Part shown: one piece after another, positions 1 through 7,634 of the stretch | Numbering within the stretch: the stretch's first letter is position 1 | How the letters are laid out: every line of letters begins with the position of its first letter | Assembly: GCA_964547485.1 (NCBI GenBank) | Contig: CAZJNU010000003.1 | Location: forward strand, 31,053-95,052 | Direction: 5' to 3' | DNA from: JACJWR01 sp964547485 | GTDB taxonomy: Bacteria; Actinomycetota; Actinomycetes; S36-B12; UBA10799 | Length of the DNA: 64,000 nucleotides | The notes under the pieces: generated by a model | Seen by the model: the letters and a program-made list of their open reading frames with translations, nothing else | The model's database searches: none | What the model was told of the DNA's origin: nothing | Translations under genes and position numbers: made by a program

Positions 1-1
1 C

Positions 2-841
2 GACAATCGGGCGACCTTGCACAGCAAAGTAAACGGGGAGTACGGGGCCCACGAGATCCGCGACCCGCAGGCACAATCCCCCGCGGGCGGCGTGAGTACC
101 AGCGCCAATGACATGGCCAAGTGGATGATCATGGAGCTCGGTCAGGGCAAGTACCAGGGCAAGCAGGTGGTGTCCGCGGAGGCGCTACAGGAGTCGCTGG
201 TACCGCGGATGACCACTCGGGCGGCGACTGAGCCGACGCAGCGATCCGGCCAGATCGGCTACGGAATCCTCGTCGACACGGACAGCACCGGTCGGATCCG
301 ATACTCCTTCAGCGGCGCCTTCGATGTCGGTGCCGCCACAACCTTCACGCTGTTGCCATCGGAGAACCTCGGGATCTCGGTGTTCACCAACGCGGCCCCG
401 ATCGGCGCCGCCGAGGCAGTCAGCTATGAATTCCTGGACCGGGCGGAAATCGGGAGCAGCAGCCAGGATTGGCTGGCGGTGATGGGGAAGGTGTACGAAT
501 CCATGGACAGCATGCCGACGCCACCGCCTCCACCTGCTGCACCGGCTCCACCCGCGCCGCTCACCGACTACACCGGCGTCTACACCAACACCTTCTACGG
601 TCCGGCGACGGTCACGGTTGAAGGAGCGGGTTTGGTTGCGAAGTTCGGGCCGGCTGCTCGCAGCTTCCCGTTGCGCCCCTACGACGGCAACACGTTCTCC
701 GCACAAGTCCCCTATTCGGACGTCTGGCTACCTTCAGTCACCTTCACCGCGCCCGCGGGGGGTCCGGCCACCAGCGTGAAGTTCGATCAGTTCGGCGACG
801 CGGGTCAGGGCACCTTCACCCGCGCGGCACCGTCTCCGTGA
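2..841 (+). CDS. Serine beta-lactamase/penicillin-binding-like hydrolase, C-terminal part
   Basis: The frame is open from the window edge, so the N-terminus with the SxxK motif lies outside. The visible start contains PAGGVSTSANDMAKWM, a hallmark of class C beta-lactamase-like serine hydrolases (PF00144; esterases, D-aminopeptidases and PBP-like proteins). After this domain comes a short Pro/Ala linker at about residues 170-185 and then a beta-rich tail resembling the DUF3471 domain often found at the end of these enzymes. Substrate cannot be predicted. A secreted or envelope location is usual for the family but its signal is not in view. The stop is TGA at 839-841. Confidence 0.85.
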   Translation, partial: DNRATLHSKVNGEYGAHEIRDPQAQSPAGGVSTSANDMAKWMIMELGQGKYQGKQVVSAEALQESLVPRMTTRAATEPTQRSGQIGYGILVDTDSTGRIRYSFSGAFDVGAATTFTLLPSENLGISVFTNAAPIGAAEAVSYEFLDRAEIGSSSQDWLAVMGKVYESMDSMPTPPPPPAAPAPPAPLTDYTGVYTNTFYGPATVTVEGAGLVAKFGPAARSFPLRPYDGNTFSAQVPYSDVWLPSVTFTAPAGGPATSVKFDQFGDAGQGTFTRAAPSP

Positions 842-1001
842 CCGCCGCCATCAAGATGACAGCGGTGGCGGAGCGAAGTCCCCTTGAAGACGCGAGTTCG
901 CCGACGGGCTGAGCCGGGCGCCTGACACCGCAACGCCGTTCCCCTGAATCCGCAGAACGCAGGAACTAGCGTGACTACCGGAAGCGAGGGGAGAAACGGC
1001 C

Positions 1002-1862
1002 ATGGACACGATCGTCGAGTGGGCGCAGGTGGCCGTCTCCTGGCTGCTGGTGCAGTTCGTCGACTTCTACGCGGCCATCTTCGGCCTGGCCAGTGGTCAT
1101 ACCTGGACGCTCGCCTTCGTCTCAATGGCCCTGCTGGTGACCGTGCTGCTGGCCTATCCGACGCGACGCCAACTCGAGATGCAGAGGCTCACCTGGGAGA
1201 TCACCCCGGTCACGATGAAAGTCGCGAAGGCGTACAAACACGACAAGGCCAAGGGGAACGCGGAACGCCGCCGGATCCAGCGGCACTTCGGCTTCAGCAT
1301 TTGGTGGCAACTGGTGCCGACGTTCCTATCTCTTGCGGTGTTCCTCGCTCTCAACTCGGTGGTTGAGGGCCTGGCGACTGACTCTGCCGAGGGTGTCTTC
1401 ACCTGGACGCAGTATGAGGGTTATGTGGACGCCGCACAGAAGGCCACCTTCCTGGGGGTGCCGTACCCAACCGGGCTGCAGACGATCGGGCAAAGCCCGA
1501 CGCCGTGGCTGTCCGTCGTGGTGATCTTGGCGCTGTTGGCGCTGATGATCCCTGTGAACGCGACCCTGCAACGGCAGATCAATGGACCGCTCGCCACGAA
1601 CAAGTGGATGCGCCGGCAGCAACGAATCTCGCTGTACGCGCAGCCATTCGTTCTGCTGATGCTGGTCGTCGCTTTCAACGTGGCTGTGGGAGTGATGGTG
1701 TTCCAACTCGCCGGTGACCTGTTCTCCCTGGGTATCCAGACGTGGCTCCTGCGTCGTCGCCCGATACCCCCGATCGATACCGAATGGCTGAATCGCGTGG
1801 TTGCCGAGCTACCTGATGCCAGCTCAGGTGTTGGTGGCGATCGCACTGGAGGAGGTCAATAG
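1002..1862 (+). CDS. YidC/Oxa1-like membrane protein
   Basis: A 286-residue protein with about five hydrophobic segments. After the first two segments there is a charged cytoplasmic hairpin (EMQRLTWEITPVTMKVAKAYK, then many Lys/Arg) followed by a segment beginning WWQLVPTFLSLAVFLAL. That layout is the YidC/Oxa1 insertase plan, in which the Q-rich basic loop leads into TM3. It is not the housekeeping YidC: the usual rpmH-rnpA-yidC-jag neighbours are absent. It stands alone here, with the serine hydrolase upstream on the same strand. Insertase function is inferred from shape, not from a conserved catalytic residue. Another polytopic membrane protein remains possible. Confidence 0.6.
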   Translation: MDTIVEWAQVAVSWLLVQFVDFYAAIFGLASGHTWTLAFVSMALLVTVLLAYPTRRQLEMQRLTWEITPVTMKVAKAYKHDKAKGNAERRRIQRHFGFSIWWQLVPTFLSLAVFLALNSVVEGLATDSAEGVFTWTQYEGYVDAAQKATFLGVPYPTGLQTIGQSPTPWLSVVVILALLALMIPVNATLQRQINGPLATNKWMRRQQRISLYAQPFVLLMLVVAFNVAVGVMVFQLAGDLFSLGIQTWLLRRRPIPPIDTEWLNRVVAELPDASSGVGGDRTGGGQ

Positions 1863-1877
1863 TCAAGGCGTTCCATG

Positions 1878-1916
1878 TCAGGTTTCTGCGCGGCCCATCT
1901 CAGGTTTCTGCGCGGC
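1878..1916. repeat. 17-bp direct repeat, two copies
   Basis: The 17-mer TCAGGTTTCTGCGCGGC occurs at 1878-1894 and again at 1900-1916, a 22-bp period. It lies just after the stop of the YidC-like gene, in the gap before the convergent 2H phosphoesterase. It may be a duplicated terminator or transposon scar; nothing else supports a function. Confidence 0.8.
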
Positions 1917-1989
1917 TGAATTCGACTGAGCCGGGTCCGGCGTGTCAACAGCCTTCTCGATGCGCTCGGCTGAACGCTGCTCACCCGAT

Positions 1990-2532
1990 CTAGGAACCGA
2001 AAGGCAGCGAGAACCTCTGCCGCCAACCCATGCCGGTGAGCAGGAACACGCTGACCTCGGTCAGCCGTGCACCGATAGGAAGTAGCGGTTCAAGTTCGTC
2101 CGCAATCTGGCGCACCGAGGCGTCGTCATCCCTGTGTACAAGCGTCAGGTGCGGAACGATGTCGACGTGATTACCTGCGTAGGGCCGCAATTGCGGCCAG
2201 ATCTCGGTGACCCGTTCAGTCAGGACTCGTACCTTGTCCGCGGGGGACGGGGCGAGGTAGACAACGCCGGGAAACGTCGCGATCGAAGTGAACGAGACGT
2301 CGAATTTGCGCGTTCGCCCACACAGATCGGCAAGCTGGGAACGAACCTCAACCGTCACCTCCGAGCTGTTCAAAAAGGGGTACATGACAGTGAGGTGGGC
2401 GGGCATTCGCCCTGAAGTCGGACGATCGGGTCGATCGCGCCAGCGAGCGACGATGGGTTGCAGCGCAGGCACCGGGATGACGAGGGCGCACGTTAAGCCT
2501 CCGATGGTTTCACGTGCGATCCGGTGCTCCAC
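1990..2532 (-). CDS. 2H phosphoesterase superfamily protein (2'-5' RNA ligase-like)
   Basis: A 180-residue protein carrying the two HxT motifs that define the 2H fold: HLTVMYPF at residues 46-53 and HLTLVH at 128-133. They are spaced about 80 residues apart, as in LigT/ThpR-type 2'-5' RNA ligases and cyclic phosphodiesterases. Such enzymes act on 2',3'-cyclic or 2'-5' phosphodiester bonds in RNA or small nucleotides; the true substrate is unknown. GTG is the likely start. It lies convergent to the YidC-like gene and downstream of an ABC-permease remnant. Confidence 0.8.
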   Translation of the reverse strand: MEHRIARETIGGLTCALVIPVPALQPIVARWRDRPDRPTSGRMPAHLTVMYPFLNSSEVTVEVRSQLADLCGRTRKFDVSFTSIATFPGVVYLAPSPADKVRVLTERVTEIWPQLRPYAGNHVDIVPHLTLVHRDDDASVRQIADELEPLLPIGARLTEVSVFLLTGMGWRQRFSLPFGS

Positions 2533-2561
2533 GCTCTTACCCTCGCAGGTGACTGGGCTGC

Positions 2562-2708
2562 CTACTCATACGTGATTGCGCGCAGCACATCGAGTCGGGC
2601 GGGCTGGCGCGCCGGCAATGCGGCGGCCACCACTCCCGCAATCGCTGCGACAAGGATCCAACCGGCCATCTGGCCGATGGGTAGCGAGAAGGTGGCGAAG
2701 CGTCCTAC
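2562..2708 (-). pseudogene. Remnant of the C-terminus of an FtsX/MacB-type ABC permease
   Basis: About 48 codons are open on the minus strand, ending in TAG at 2562-2564. They read FATFSLPIGQMAGWILVAA and then finish ARQPARLDVLRAITYE. The closing (A)RLDVLRAI(x)YE and the preceding hydrophobic segment are the normal C-terminal end of actinobacterial FtsX-family permeases. A TGA at 2709-2711 lies immediately upstream and the frame then enters the Hsp20 gene, so the rest of the permease (about 800 residues) and its ATPase partner are gone. Confidence 0.6.
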
Positions 2709-3175
2709 TCAGAGGCTAGGACGGACGAGTCGGACTCTGTCGAATTCGGACCGGTTCGGACCTGGATCCGCGCCGGACGATGGGCTGCGACCAGGGCAGA
2801 CAACTTGATCCGCAGGATGCCTTCCTGACAGTCGGCCTCGACAGCATCGGCGTCGATTCGCGTCCCGAGTTTGAATTCTCGTCGGAAGGTGCCCGAGCGC
2901 ATCTCGTTGACTACGACCTTCTTCTCCTCACCGACATCGGTCATATCGCGCCGACCCGACACGACCAGCGTGTCGTCGAGAACCTCGACCGCGATGTCCT
3001 CGGGCTTCGTACCGCGCACCTCCACGTCGACGTAGACGTCGTCGCCGTCCTGGACGAAGCGAGCCGCCGGTGTCCAGGCGACAGCGAGTTGGTTTCCGAA
3101 GGCGTCACGGATCATGGCGTCGAATTGTGAGTCGAGCCGGTTGCGACGGACGGCGAACTGGGGGTGCATTGCCAT
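2705..3175 (-). CDS. Hsp20/alpha-crystallin small heat-shock protein
   Basis: Chosen start ATG at 3175 is preceded by a good ribosome site (GAGAGGAGATC), giving 156 residues. Residues 30-135 form an alpha-crystallin domain: VYVDVEVRGTKPEDIAVEVLDDTLVVSGRR, then FRREFKLG and the GILRIKL strand. Family members are ATP-independent holdases that bind unfolding proteins in the cytoplasm as oligomers. The C-terminal tail is Ser/Glu-rich and lacks a clear IxI anchor. A CIRCE operator lies 22 bp upstream, so heat-shock control by HrcA is expected. The frame stays open further upstream, but that part would run through the operator. Confidence 0.93.
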   Translation of the reverse strand: MAMHPQFAVRRNRLDSQFDAMIRDAFGNQLAVAWTPAARFVQDGDDVYVDVEVRGTKPEDIAVEVLDDTLVVSGRRDMTDVGEEKKVVVNEMRSGTFRREFKLGTRIDADAVEADCQEGILRIKLSALVAAHRPARIQVRTGPNSTESDSSVLASE

Positions 3176-3196
3176 GTTTGGATCTCCTCTCAATGG

Positions 3197-3223
3197 TTGG
3201 CACTCTGTGCCTGAGAGTGCTAA
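3197..3223 (-). promoter_or_regulatory. CIRCE operator (HrcA-binding site)
   Basis: TTGGCACTC - 9 bp - GAGTGCTAA. This matches the CIRCE consensus TTAGCACTC-N9-GAGTGCTAA with a single change in the left arm, and the 9-bp spacer is exact. It sits directly upstream of the Hsp20 start, so HrcA repression relieved by heat is the expected control. Confidence 0.9.
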
Positions 3224-3273
3224 CACAGGCGCATTTCGTCGGCATTTCTGCCTCTGATGCGGGCACGACCCTT

Positions 3274-3290
3274 GTTCGCTGACAGCGAAC
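3274..3290. repeat. Short perfect inverted repeat
   Basis: GTTCGCTG-A-CAGCGAAC is a perfect 8-bp inverted repeat around one base. It lies between the CIRCE site and the secreted CBM2 protein, about 230 bp upstream of that gene. It could be an operator for either divergent gene; no matching regulator is identified. Confidence 0.5.
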
Positions 3291-3516
3291 ATGTTCCCGC
3301 TAATGGGGGATACCGCGCAACGAAATTTTGTGATTCAAGGACGCTGGGCAGACAATAGTCACGATGTTGGGTCCCGGCGAGAAGAATCTTGCGGATCCTT
3401 GTGAGCGTGGGGATCGCCGCCACGAGCGTGGGGACGCAGAGTGGCGACGCGGACAAAGGCCAGAACAGGTGCTGCACGAGACAGCGGCCAATGCGAAACG
3501 GGAGATGACAACGGGT

Positions 3517-5694
3517 ATGACCCACAGCAGTAGGAAGTTCAACAACGCAGGGAAAGCCTCTCTAGGGGTGCTGACAGCGATCGCGTTGGCCGGCACGGGA
3601 CTGCTCAGTCTCAGCCCCGCAGCTGCGGCCGACGACATCGTCTTGACGTGGCGCGTCACAGACTCCTGGACCGGCGGCGCGACCGTTGACGCCACACTCA
3701 GCAACCGTTCGGCTGCTGCCGTGTCCACCTGGAGCGTCGCCATCAGCGGAGGTCCGCAGTTCGTCTCCGCCTGGAATGCGACACGTTCCTCAGCCACCAC
3801 CGTCACCGCGCCAGGCTGGGCCAGCAACCTGCCCGCAGGGTCGTCGGTGGCGTTCGGCGCATCGATGAACTCCAATGCTGCGCCCACCGGCTGCAGCGTT
3901 CCGGGGCACGTGTGCCGGGTCGTCAGCACTGCCCCCACGCCCACGCCCACGCCGACCACCACTCCGGCTCCGACGCCCACGCAGACCCCCACCCCCACGC
4001 CCATGCCAACTCAGCCTCAGCCCGGCCCCGGGAACCTGCCGACACCGGTTCATTTCACTCCCACAAGCACCGCGAGCGGCACGTTGACCTATCACACCGC
4101 GTTGCCCTATCCGACCGGCACGAACGACAAGTTGGTGCTGTCGTCGAACTACACCGACCTGATCATCAGCAACTACGTCTCGGGCGCACTGCTGGCCAAG
4201 CTCTTGCGCGACAAGGAGCCCGGCCTGGCGCTCAACCGTGACTACATCTACGGCACCATGTTCGCCCAACTCCTGCAGGAGAACATCAACACGGGCGGCT
4301 ACAACGCCACGACCGACTGGATCAACCCGACCGCAACCGAACGGACCCAGCTGCTGGCCTCAGGGCAGGGCGGCCCCTATCAGATCAACGACTACTCGAA
4401 GCGGTTGGAGACGCCAGCGGGGATCGGACTGATCAACTACGTCGCCCTCCAGAAGGGACTGGGCTACACCGTCGAGGATCAGGACAGCGGAAAGCAGACG
4501 GCCAGCGTCGGTCCGTCCTCGCTGGACGAGAAGTACTTCGGTCCGATGGCCGCGGCCTACTTCCACCTCAACGACACCAACCGGCTGGCGATGAACAATG
4601 CCGATTCCTGGGGTCCGCAATACGCCACGTATGGGCAGTGCATGACCAACCTGAAGAATGCCAAGTCCGAGCAGGCACCGTTCAACAACTACGACATGAT
4701 CCTCAACGCCGCCTACAACGCCGGCACCTACTCAAGGATCCTGGGCGACTACTTCAGGATCTGCGCCGGCCAATTCGGTACCGGCGCGGCGGCCACTCAG
4801 GTGAAGTCCCTGGCCGACTACTCGCTGAGCGACAAGGACTACCAGGCGGCCATCGGAACGGCGGAATCGGTGGGCTCGACCTTCATCCTCTACCCCCGAC
4901 AGGTGCGGCTGTACCTGGACCAGATGTACAACCAGAGTTCCTTCCCCTCCCCCGCCATCACGGGCGACACGAAGATCGATCTCTCGGTGACCGACATCCG
5001 CTACGTGTTTGCCAACGCCATGGGAACGCTCGCCTATCAAGGACCCAACAGCAGTTACTCCTACGTGGCGCTGGCCGATAGCAATGCAGCATTCCAGTCG
5101 GCGCTCACCGCAACCGGACTGACGTCCAGCTCCCGGCTGAACATCTCGACTGCCGCTGGACGGACCGCGTTCTTCAACCTGCTGGATGCAGCCATCGCCA
5201 ATCTGTCGAGCCGGGTGGGTAGCAACTTCGGCGGCGTCACGCAGACAACGATCAACGGACCCACTCCGACTCCAACCCCGACGCCGACACCCACCCCGAC
5301 GCCCACGCCCACGCCCACCCCCACGCCGACGCCCACCCCGACGCCCACCCCGACGCCGACCTCGAACGGCGCAATCGGCGTGAGGCTGACCAACGTGTCC
5401 GATTGGGGCACTGGCCGGACCATGGACGTTGCCGTGACCAACACCGGTGGGACTGCGTCGACCTCATGGACGGTGTCCTTCGCTTGGCCGCGAGACATCT
5501 CACCGTGGAATGCCACCCGGCTGTCCTATGCCGGTGGACGAGTCACCCTGGGCAACGCTGCATGGAACGGAACATTGGCGCGCGGAGCGTCCACCACGTT
5601 CGGGTTCTCCGACTCGTCACCCAGTCAGCCGAAGCCGACCAGTTGCACCGCGACCATGAACGGCACCCCGGTGGCCTGCACCCTCACGCCGTAG
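3517..5694 (+). CDS. Secreted protein with two CBM2-type cellulose-binding domains flanking a novel core
   Basis: Start ATG 3517 (ATG 3505 is also possible) gives 725 residues. A signal peptide (basic start, hydrophobic core, cleavage near AAAADD) covers about residues 1-37. Residues ~38-137 and ~616-725 are family 2 carbohydrate-binding modules: each has a conserved Trp pattern, SAWNATR/SPWNATR strands and a C-terminal Cys pair. Pro-Thr linkers lie at ~138-167 and ~582-615. The ~410-residue core is unfamiliar. It contains LLQEN, GQGGPYQIN and NAAYNAGT, which resemble the Glu, GxxQ and AYNAG motifs of lysozyme-like transglycosylases. A secreted enzyme acting on plant or wall polysaccharide is therefore an inference; only the CBM2 parts are firm. 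Confidence 0.8.
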   Translation: MTHSSRKFNNAGKASLGVLTAIALAGTGLLSLSPAAAADDIVLTWRVTDSWTGGATVDATLSNRSAAAVSTWSVAISGGPQFVSAWNATRSSATTVTAPGWASNLPAGSSVAFGASMNSNAAPTGCSVPGHVCRVVSTAPTPTPTPTTTPAPTPTQTPTPTPMPTQPQPGPGNLPTPVHFTPTSTASGTLTYHTALPYPTGTNDKLVLSSNYTDLIISNYVSGALLAKLLRDKEPGLALNRDYIYGTMFAQLLQENINTGGYNATTDWINPTATERTQLLASGQGGPYQINDYSKRLETPAGIGLINYVALQKGLGYTVEDQDSGKQTASVGPSSLDEKYFGPMAAAYFHLNDTNRLAMNNADSWGPQYATYGQCMTNLKNAKSEQAPFNNYDMILNAAYNAGTYSRILGDYFRICAGQFGTGAAATQVKSLADYSLSDKDYQAAIGTAESVGSTFILYPRQVRLYLDQMYNQSSFPSPAITGDTKIDLSVTDIRYVFANAMGTLAYQGPNSSYSYVALADSNAAFQSALTATGLTSSSRLNISTAAGRTAFFNLLDAAIANLSSRVGSNFGGVTQTTINGPTPTPTPTPTPTPTPTPTPTPTPTPTPTPTPTPTSNGAIGVRLTNVSDWGTGRTMDVAVTNTGGTASTSWTVSFAWPRDISPWNATRLSYAGGRVTLGNAAWNGTLARGASTTFGFSDSSPSQPKPTSCTATMNGTPVACTLTP
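5262..5361 (+). repeat. (Pro-Thr)n-coding simple repeat
   Basis: About 100 bp of near-perfect six-base units of the type CCGACG/CCCACG encode an uninterrupted PTPTPT linker before the second CBM2 domain. Such tracts are prone to slippage, so linker length may vary between strains. Confidence 0.85.
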
Positions 5695-5847
5695 CCGAGG
5701 GACCCCCTAAGGCGCGGCAACTGGTGAGGTGAGCGCGTCTACCACGCTCTCTCTGACCTAACTCGCCACCTCGGTAGCCTGACAAACCAGCCTGACTGCC
5801 GCCTGGCAAGTAGCCTCGCGGGGTGCACCACCCCTAGCATGGAGTGC

Positions 5848-6561
5848 ATGGCACAGCCTGAATCGCAAGCCGAACCGACCGAGAAGATCAAAGTCAAAGG
5901 CGTTTCGCCACTGATGATCTTCTACGGCTTCATTCCGTACATCATCATGTCGCTGTTCTCAGGACCGAACACTTTCCTGCTCGTCACCTCGATCTCCGTT
6001 CTGATGTCGGCGGCCTGGATGGTCTTCGGCCTGTTGCAGCACCGTGGCTTGCACCAACTCTCCACGGTGGGCACCATCGTGTTCGGGTCGATGCTGCTGC
6101 TGGCGTTCGTCAACCCTGCCTGGGACGCCTGGATTCGAAACTGGTCAGGCACCATCGCCGAGATCTCGCTGGTGTTGACGGCATTCATCGGCATCCTGGT
6201 GAAGAAGCCGTTCACCCTGTACTACGCCAAGCTCAGCGTCGACCAAGTCCAGTGGGAGAACAACCCCCTGTTCCGAGCCGGCGTCGTCAAGGTGAGCCAG
6301 ACGATCACGGCGGTCTGGGGATTGTCCTTCCTCGTCGGAGTGGCCTGCGACTTCGCCCCCGGTGACCTCAAGAACAACATCATCTTCACCTGGATCATCC
6401 CGCTGCTTGCCATGTTCGGAGCCATCAGATTCACCACGTGGTACCCCGAATACCGTCGACAGAAGGCCTACGCCGAGCACCCGGAAATCGTCGAGCAACA
6501 CCGCGCCATCGCCGAGCAGGCTCAGGCTGCGGCGACCGAGGAGCCCGACACCTCGAAGTAG
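5848..6561 (+). CDS. Conserved membrane protein, about six TM segments, function unknown
   Basis: Start ATG 5848 is preceded at 3 bp by GGAG; an in-frame ATG at 5839 is the alternative. The 237-residue protein has hydrophobic segments at roughly 25-45, 50-70, 75-95, 105-125, 155-175 and 185-205, and an acidic, Gln/Ala-rich cytoplasmic tail. A loop reading KKPFTLYYAK...W...PLF resembles a motif in uncharacterised septation-protein-A-like membrane proteins; this similarity is weak evidence only. It lies upstream of the thiocyanate hydrolase operon but separated by 174 bp, so it is probably an independent unit. Confidence 0.7.
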   Translation: MAQPESQAEPTEKIKVKGVSPLMIFYGFIPYIIMSLFSGPNTFLLVTSISVLMSAAWMVFGLLQHRGLHQLSTVGTIVFGSMLLLAFVNPAWDAWIRNWSGTIAEISLVLTAFIGILVKKPFTLYYAKLSVDQVQWENNPLFRAGVVKVSQTITAVWGLSFLVGVACDFAPGDLKNNIIFTWIIPLLAMFGAIRFTTWYPEYRRQKAYAEHPEIVEQHRAIAEQAQAAATEEPDTSK

Positions 6562-6735
6562 TGCCGAGGATCGCGCCGGGTCCGCGATGGTTCGGTGTCA
6601 CTGGGGCAGGTCGACGTGCTGCTTGACAGGCGAACCCCGAACTTCTGCTGCTACCGTCTGCGCCTACACCGTCGGAATGACCTTCCGGTCGTTCTGCGTG
6701 CTAGATGCTAGATCGGCCCAATCGGAGGCAACCGA

Positions 6736-7563
6736 ATGCCAATGTCGTCTTTGCCCGAGGACATCAGCCAGTTACGCCCAGCGATGCACCAGCTCAGGGA
6801 TTGGGTCTACGGCGACGAAGTCGATCACCGTCTCTTCGCGGCCTACATGAAGACCGCCCATGACGTTGGCGGCGAACCGGATGCGCCGGTGAAGTACGTG
6901 GAGAAGGAAGAGGAGATCTGGGAACTCAACACGTTCATCACGTGTGAGGTTCTCGGGTGGCGAGGCATCTGGACCTCGGAGGAGCGCAGAAGACTCGGCA
7001 ACGTCGATCTCGGGAAGACGCAGTACAGCGGACTGCCGTACTACGGTCGCTGGGTGCTCGCCATGTGCCGACTCCTCGTCGAGAAGCACCACATCACGCT
7101 GCGCGAGTTGACGGACCGGGCCGACGAGGTTCACCAACGGATCGAAGGTGACGACGCCGTCGGCAACCTGCAGGCCGAGCCCTCAGGCACTGGCGATGGC
7201 GCCGGCGTGAGGCGGAATGAGCACCACACCGACGCGATCGGCAAAGGCGACCCGCAGTGCTTCGCCGGGATGGCGGGCGACCCGCGCTTCTCGGTTGGCG
7301 AGTCGGTGCGGGTACGGACGATGCCCGCCCTCTTCTACACGCGGACCCCGGAGTACATGCGAGGTGTCACCGGGACGGTGGTCAGTTTGACGTACGAGAG
7401 CCTCGCCGCCGAGGACGAGGCCTTCGATCGCGAGGATCAACCCCCCGAGTGGTTCTACATCGTTCGCTTCAAGATGGACGACCTCTGGGATGGCTATGCG
7501 GGACCTGCCATCGACACCCTGCAGGCGGAGTTGGAGGAGCACTGGCTTGAGCCGGTGACGTGA
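6736..7563 (+). CDS. scnBA: Thiocyanate hydrolase, fused beta-alpha subunits
   Basis: 275 residues in one open frame with a strong GGAGG ribosome site 7 bp upstream. Residues ~10-137 match the thiocyanate hydrolase (SCNase) beta subunit: AHDVGGEPDAPVKYVEKEEE, IWELNTF, RGIWTSEERRR and PYYGRW. Residues ~165-275 match the alpha subunit: GDPQCFAGMAG, LFYTRT, YMRGVTGTVV, YESLAAEDEAF and EWFY. These two subunits are separate proteins in Thiobacillus thioparus and correspond to the two halves of nitrile hydratase beta. Here they are joined by a ~25-residue hydrophilic linker. With the gamma subunit the enzyme converts thiocyanate to carbonyl sulfide and ammonia. Nitrile hydratase beta is the alternative, but these motifs favour SCNase. 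Confidence 0.85.
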   Translation: MPMSSLPEDISQLRPAMHQLRDWVYGDEVDHRLFAAYMKTAHDVGGEPDAPVKYVEKEEEIWELNTFITCEVLGWRGIWTSEERRRLGNVDLGKTQYSGLPYYGRWVLAMCRLLVEKHHITLRELTDRADEVHQRIEGDDAVGNLQAEPSGTGDGAGVRRNEHHTDAIGKGDPQCFAGMAGDPRFSVGESVRVRTMPALFYTRTPEYMRGVTGTVVSLTYESLAAEDEAFDREDQPPEWFYIVRFKMDDLWDGYAGPAIDTLQAELEEHWLEPVT

Positions 7564-7634
7564 AGACCACCTGAGCAGACCACCTTCGTTCCTAATCCCG
7601 AAGCCCTTTCGCAATCCCAGAGAGAGAAGCGTAG

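Noticed and set aside
3287..3296. GAACATGTTC as a LexA (SOS) box
   Set aside because: The actinobacterial SOS box needs GAAC-N4-GTTC with T/A flanks; here the spacer is two bases.
5262..5361. The regular repeat as a CRISPR array
   Set aside because: It is an in-frame simple (Pro-Thr)n coding tract with no spacers.
6623..6657. TTGACA followed by TACCGT as the promoter of the thiocyanate hydrolase operon
   Set aside because: The spacing is 23 bp, too long for a sigma-70-type promoter, and no better -10 is seen at 17 bp.
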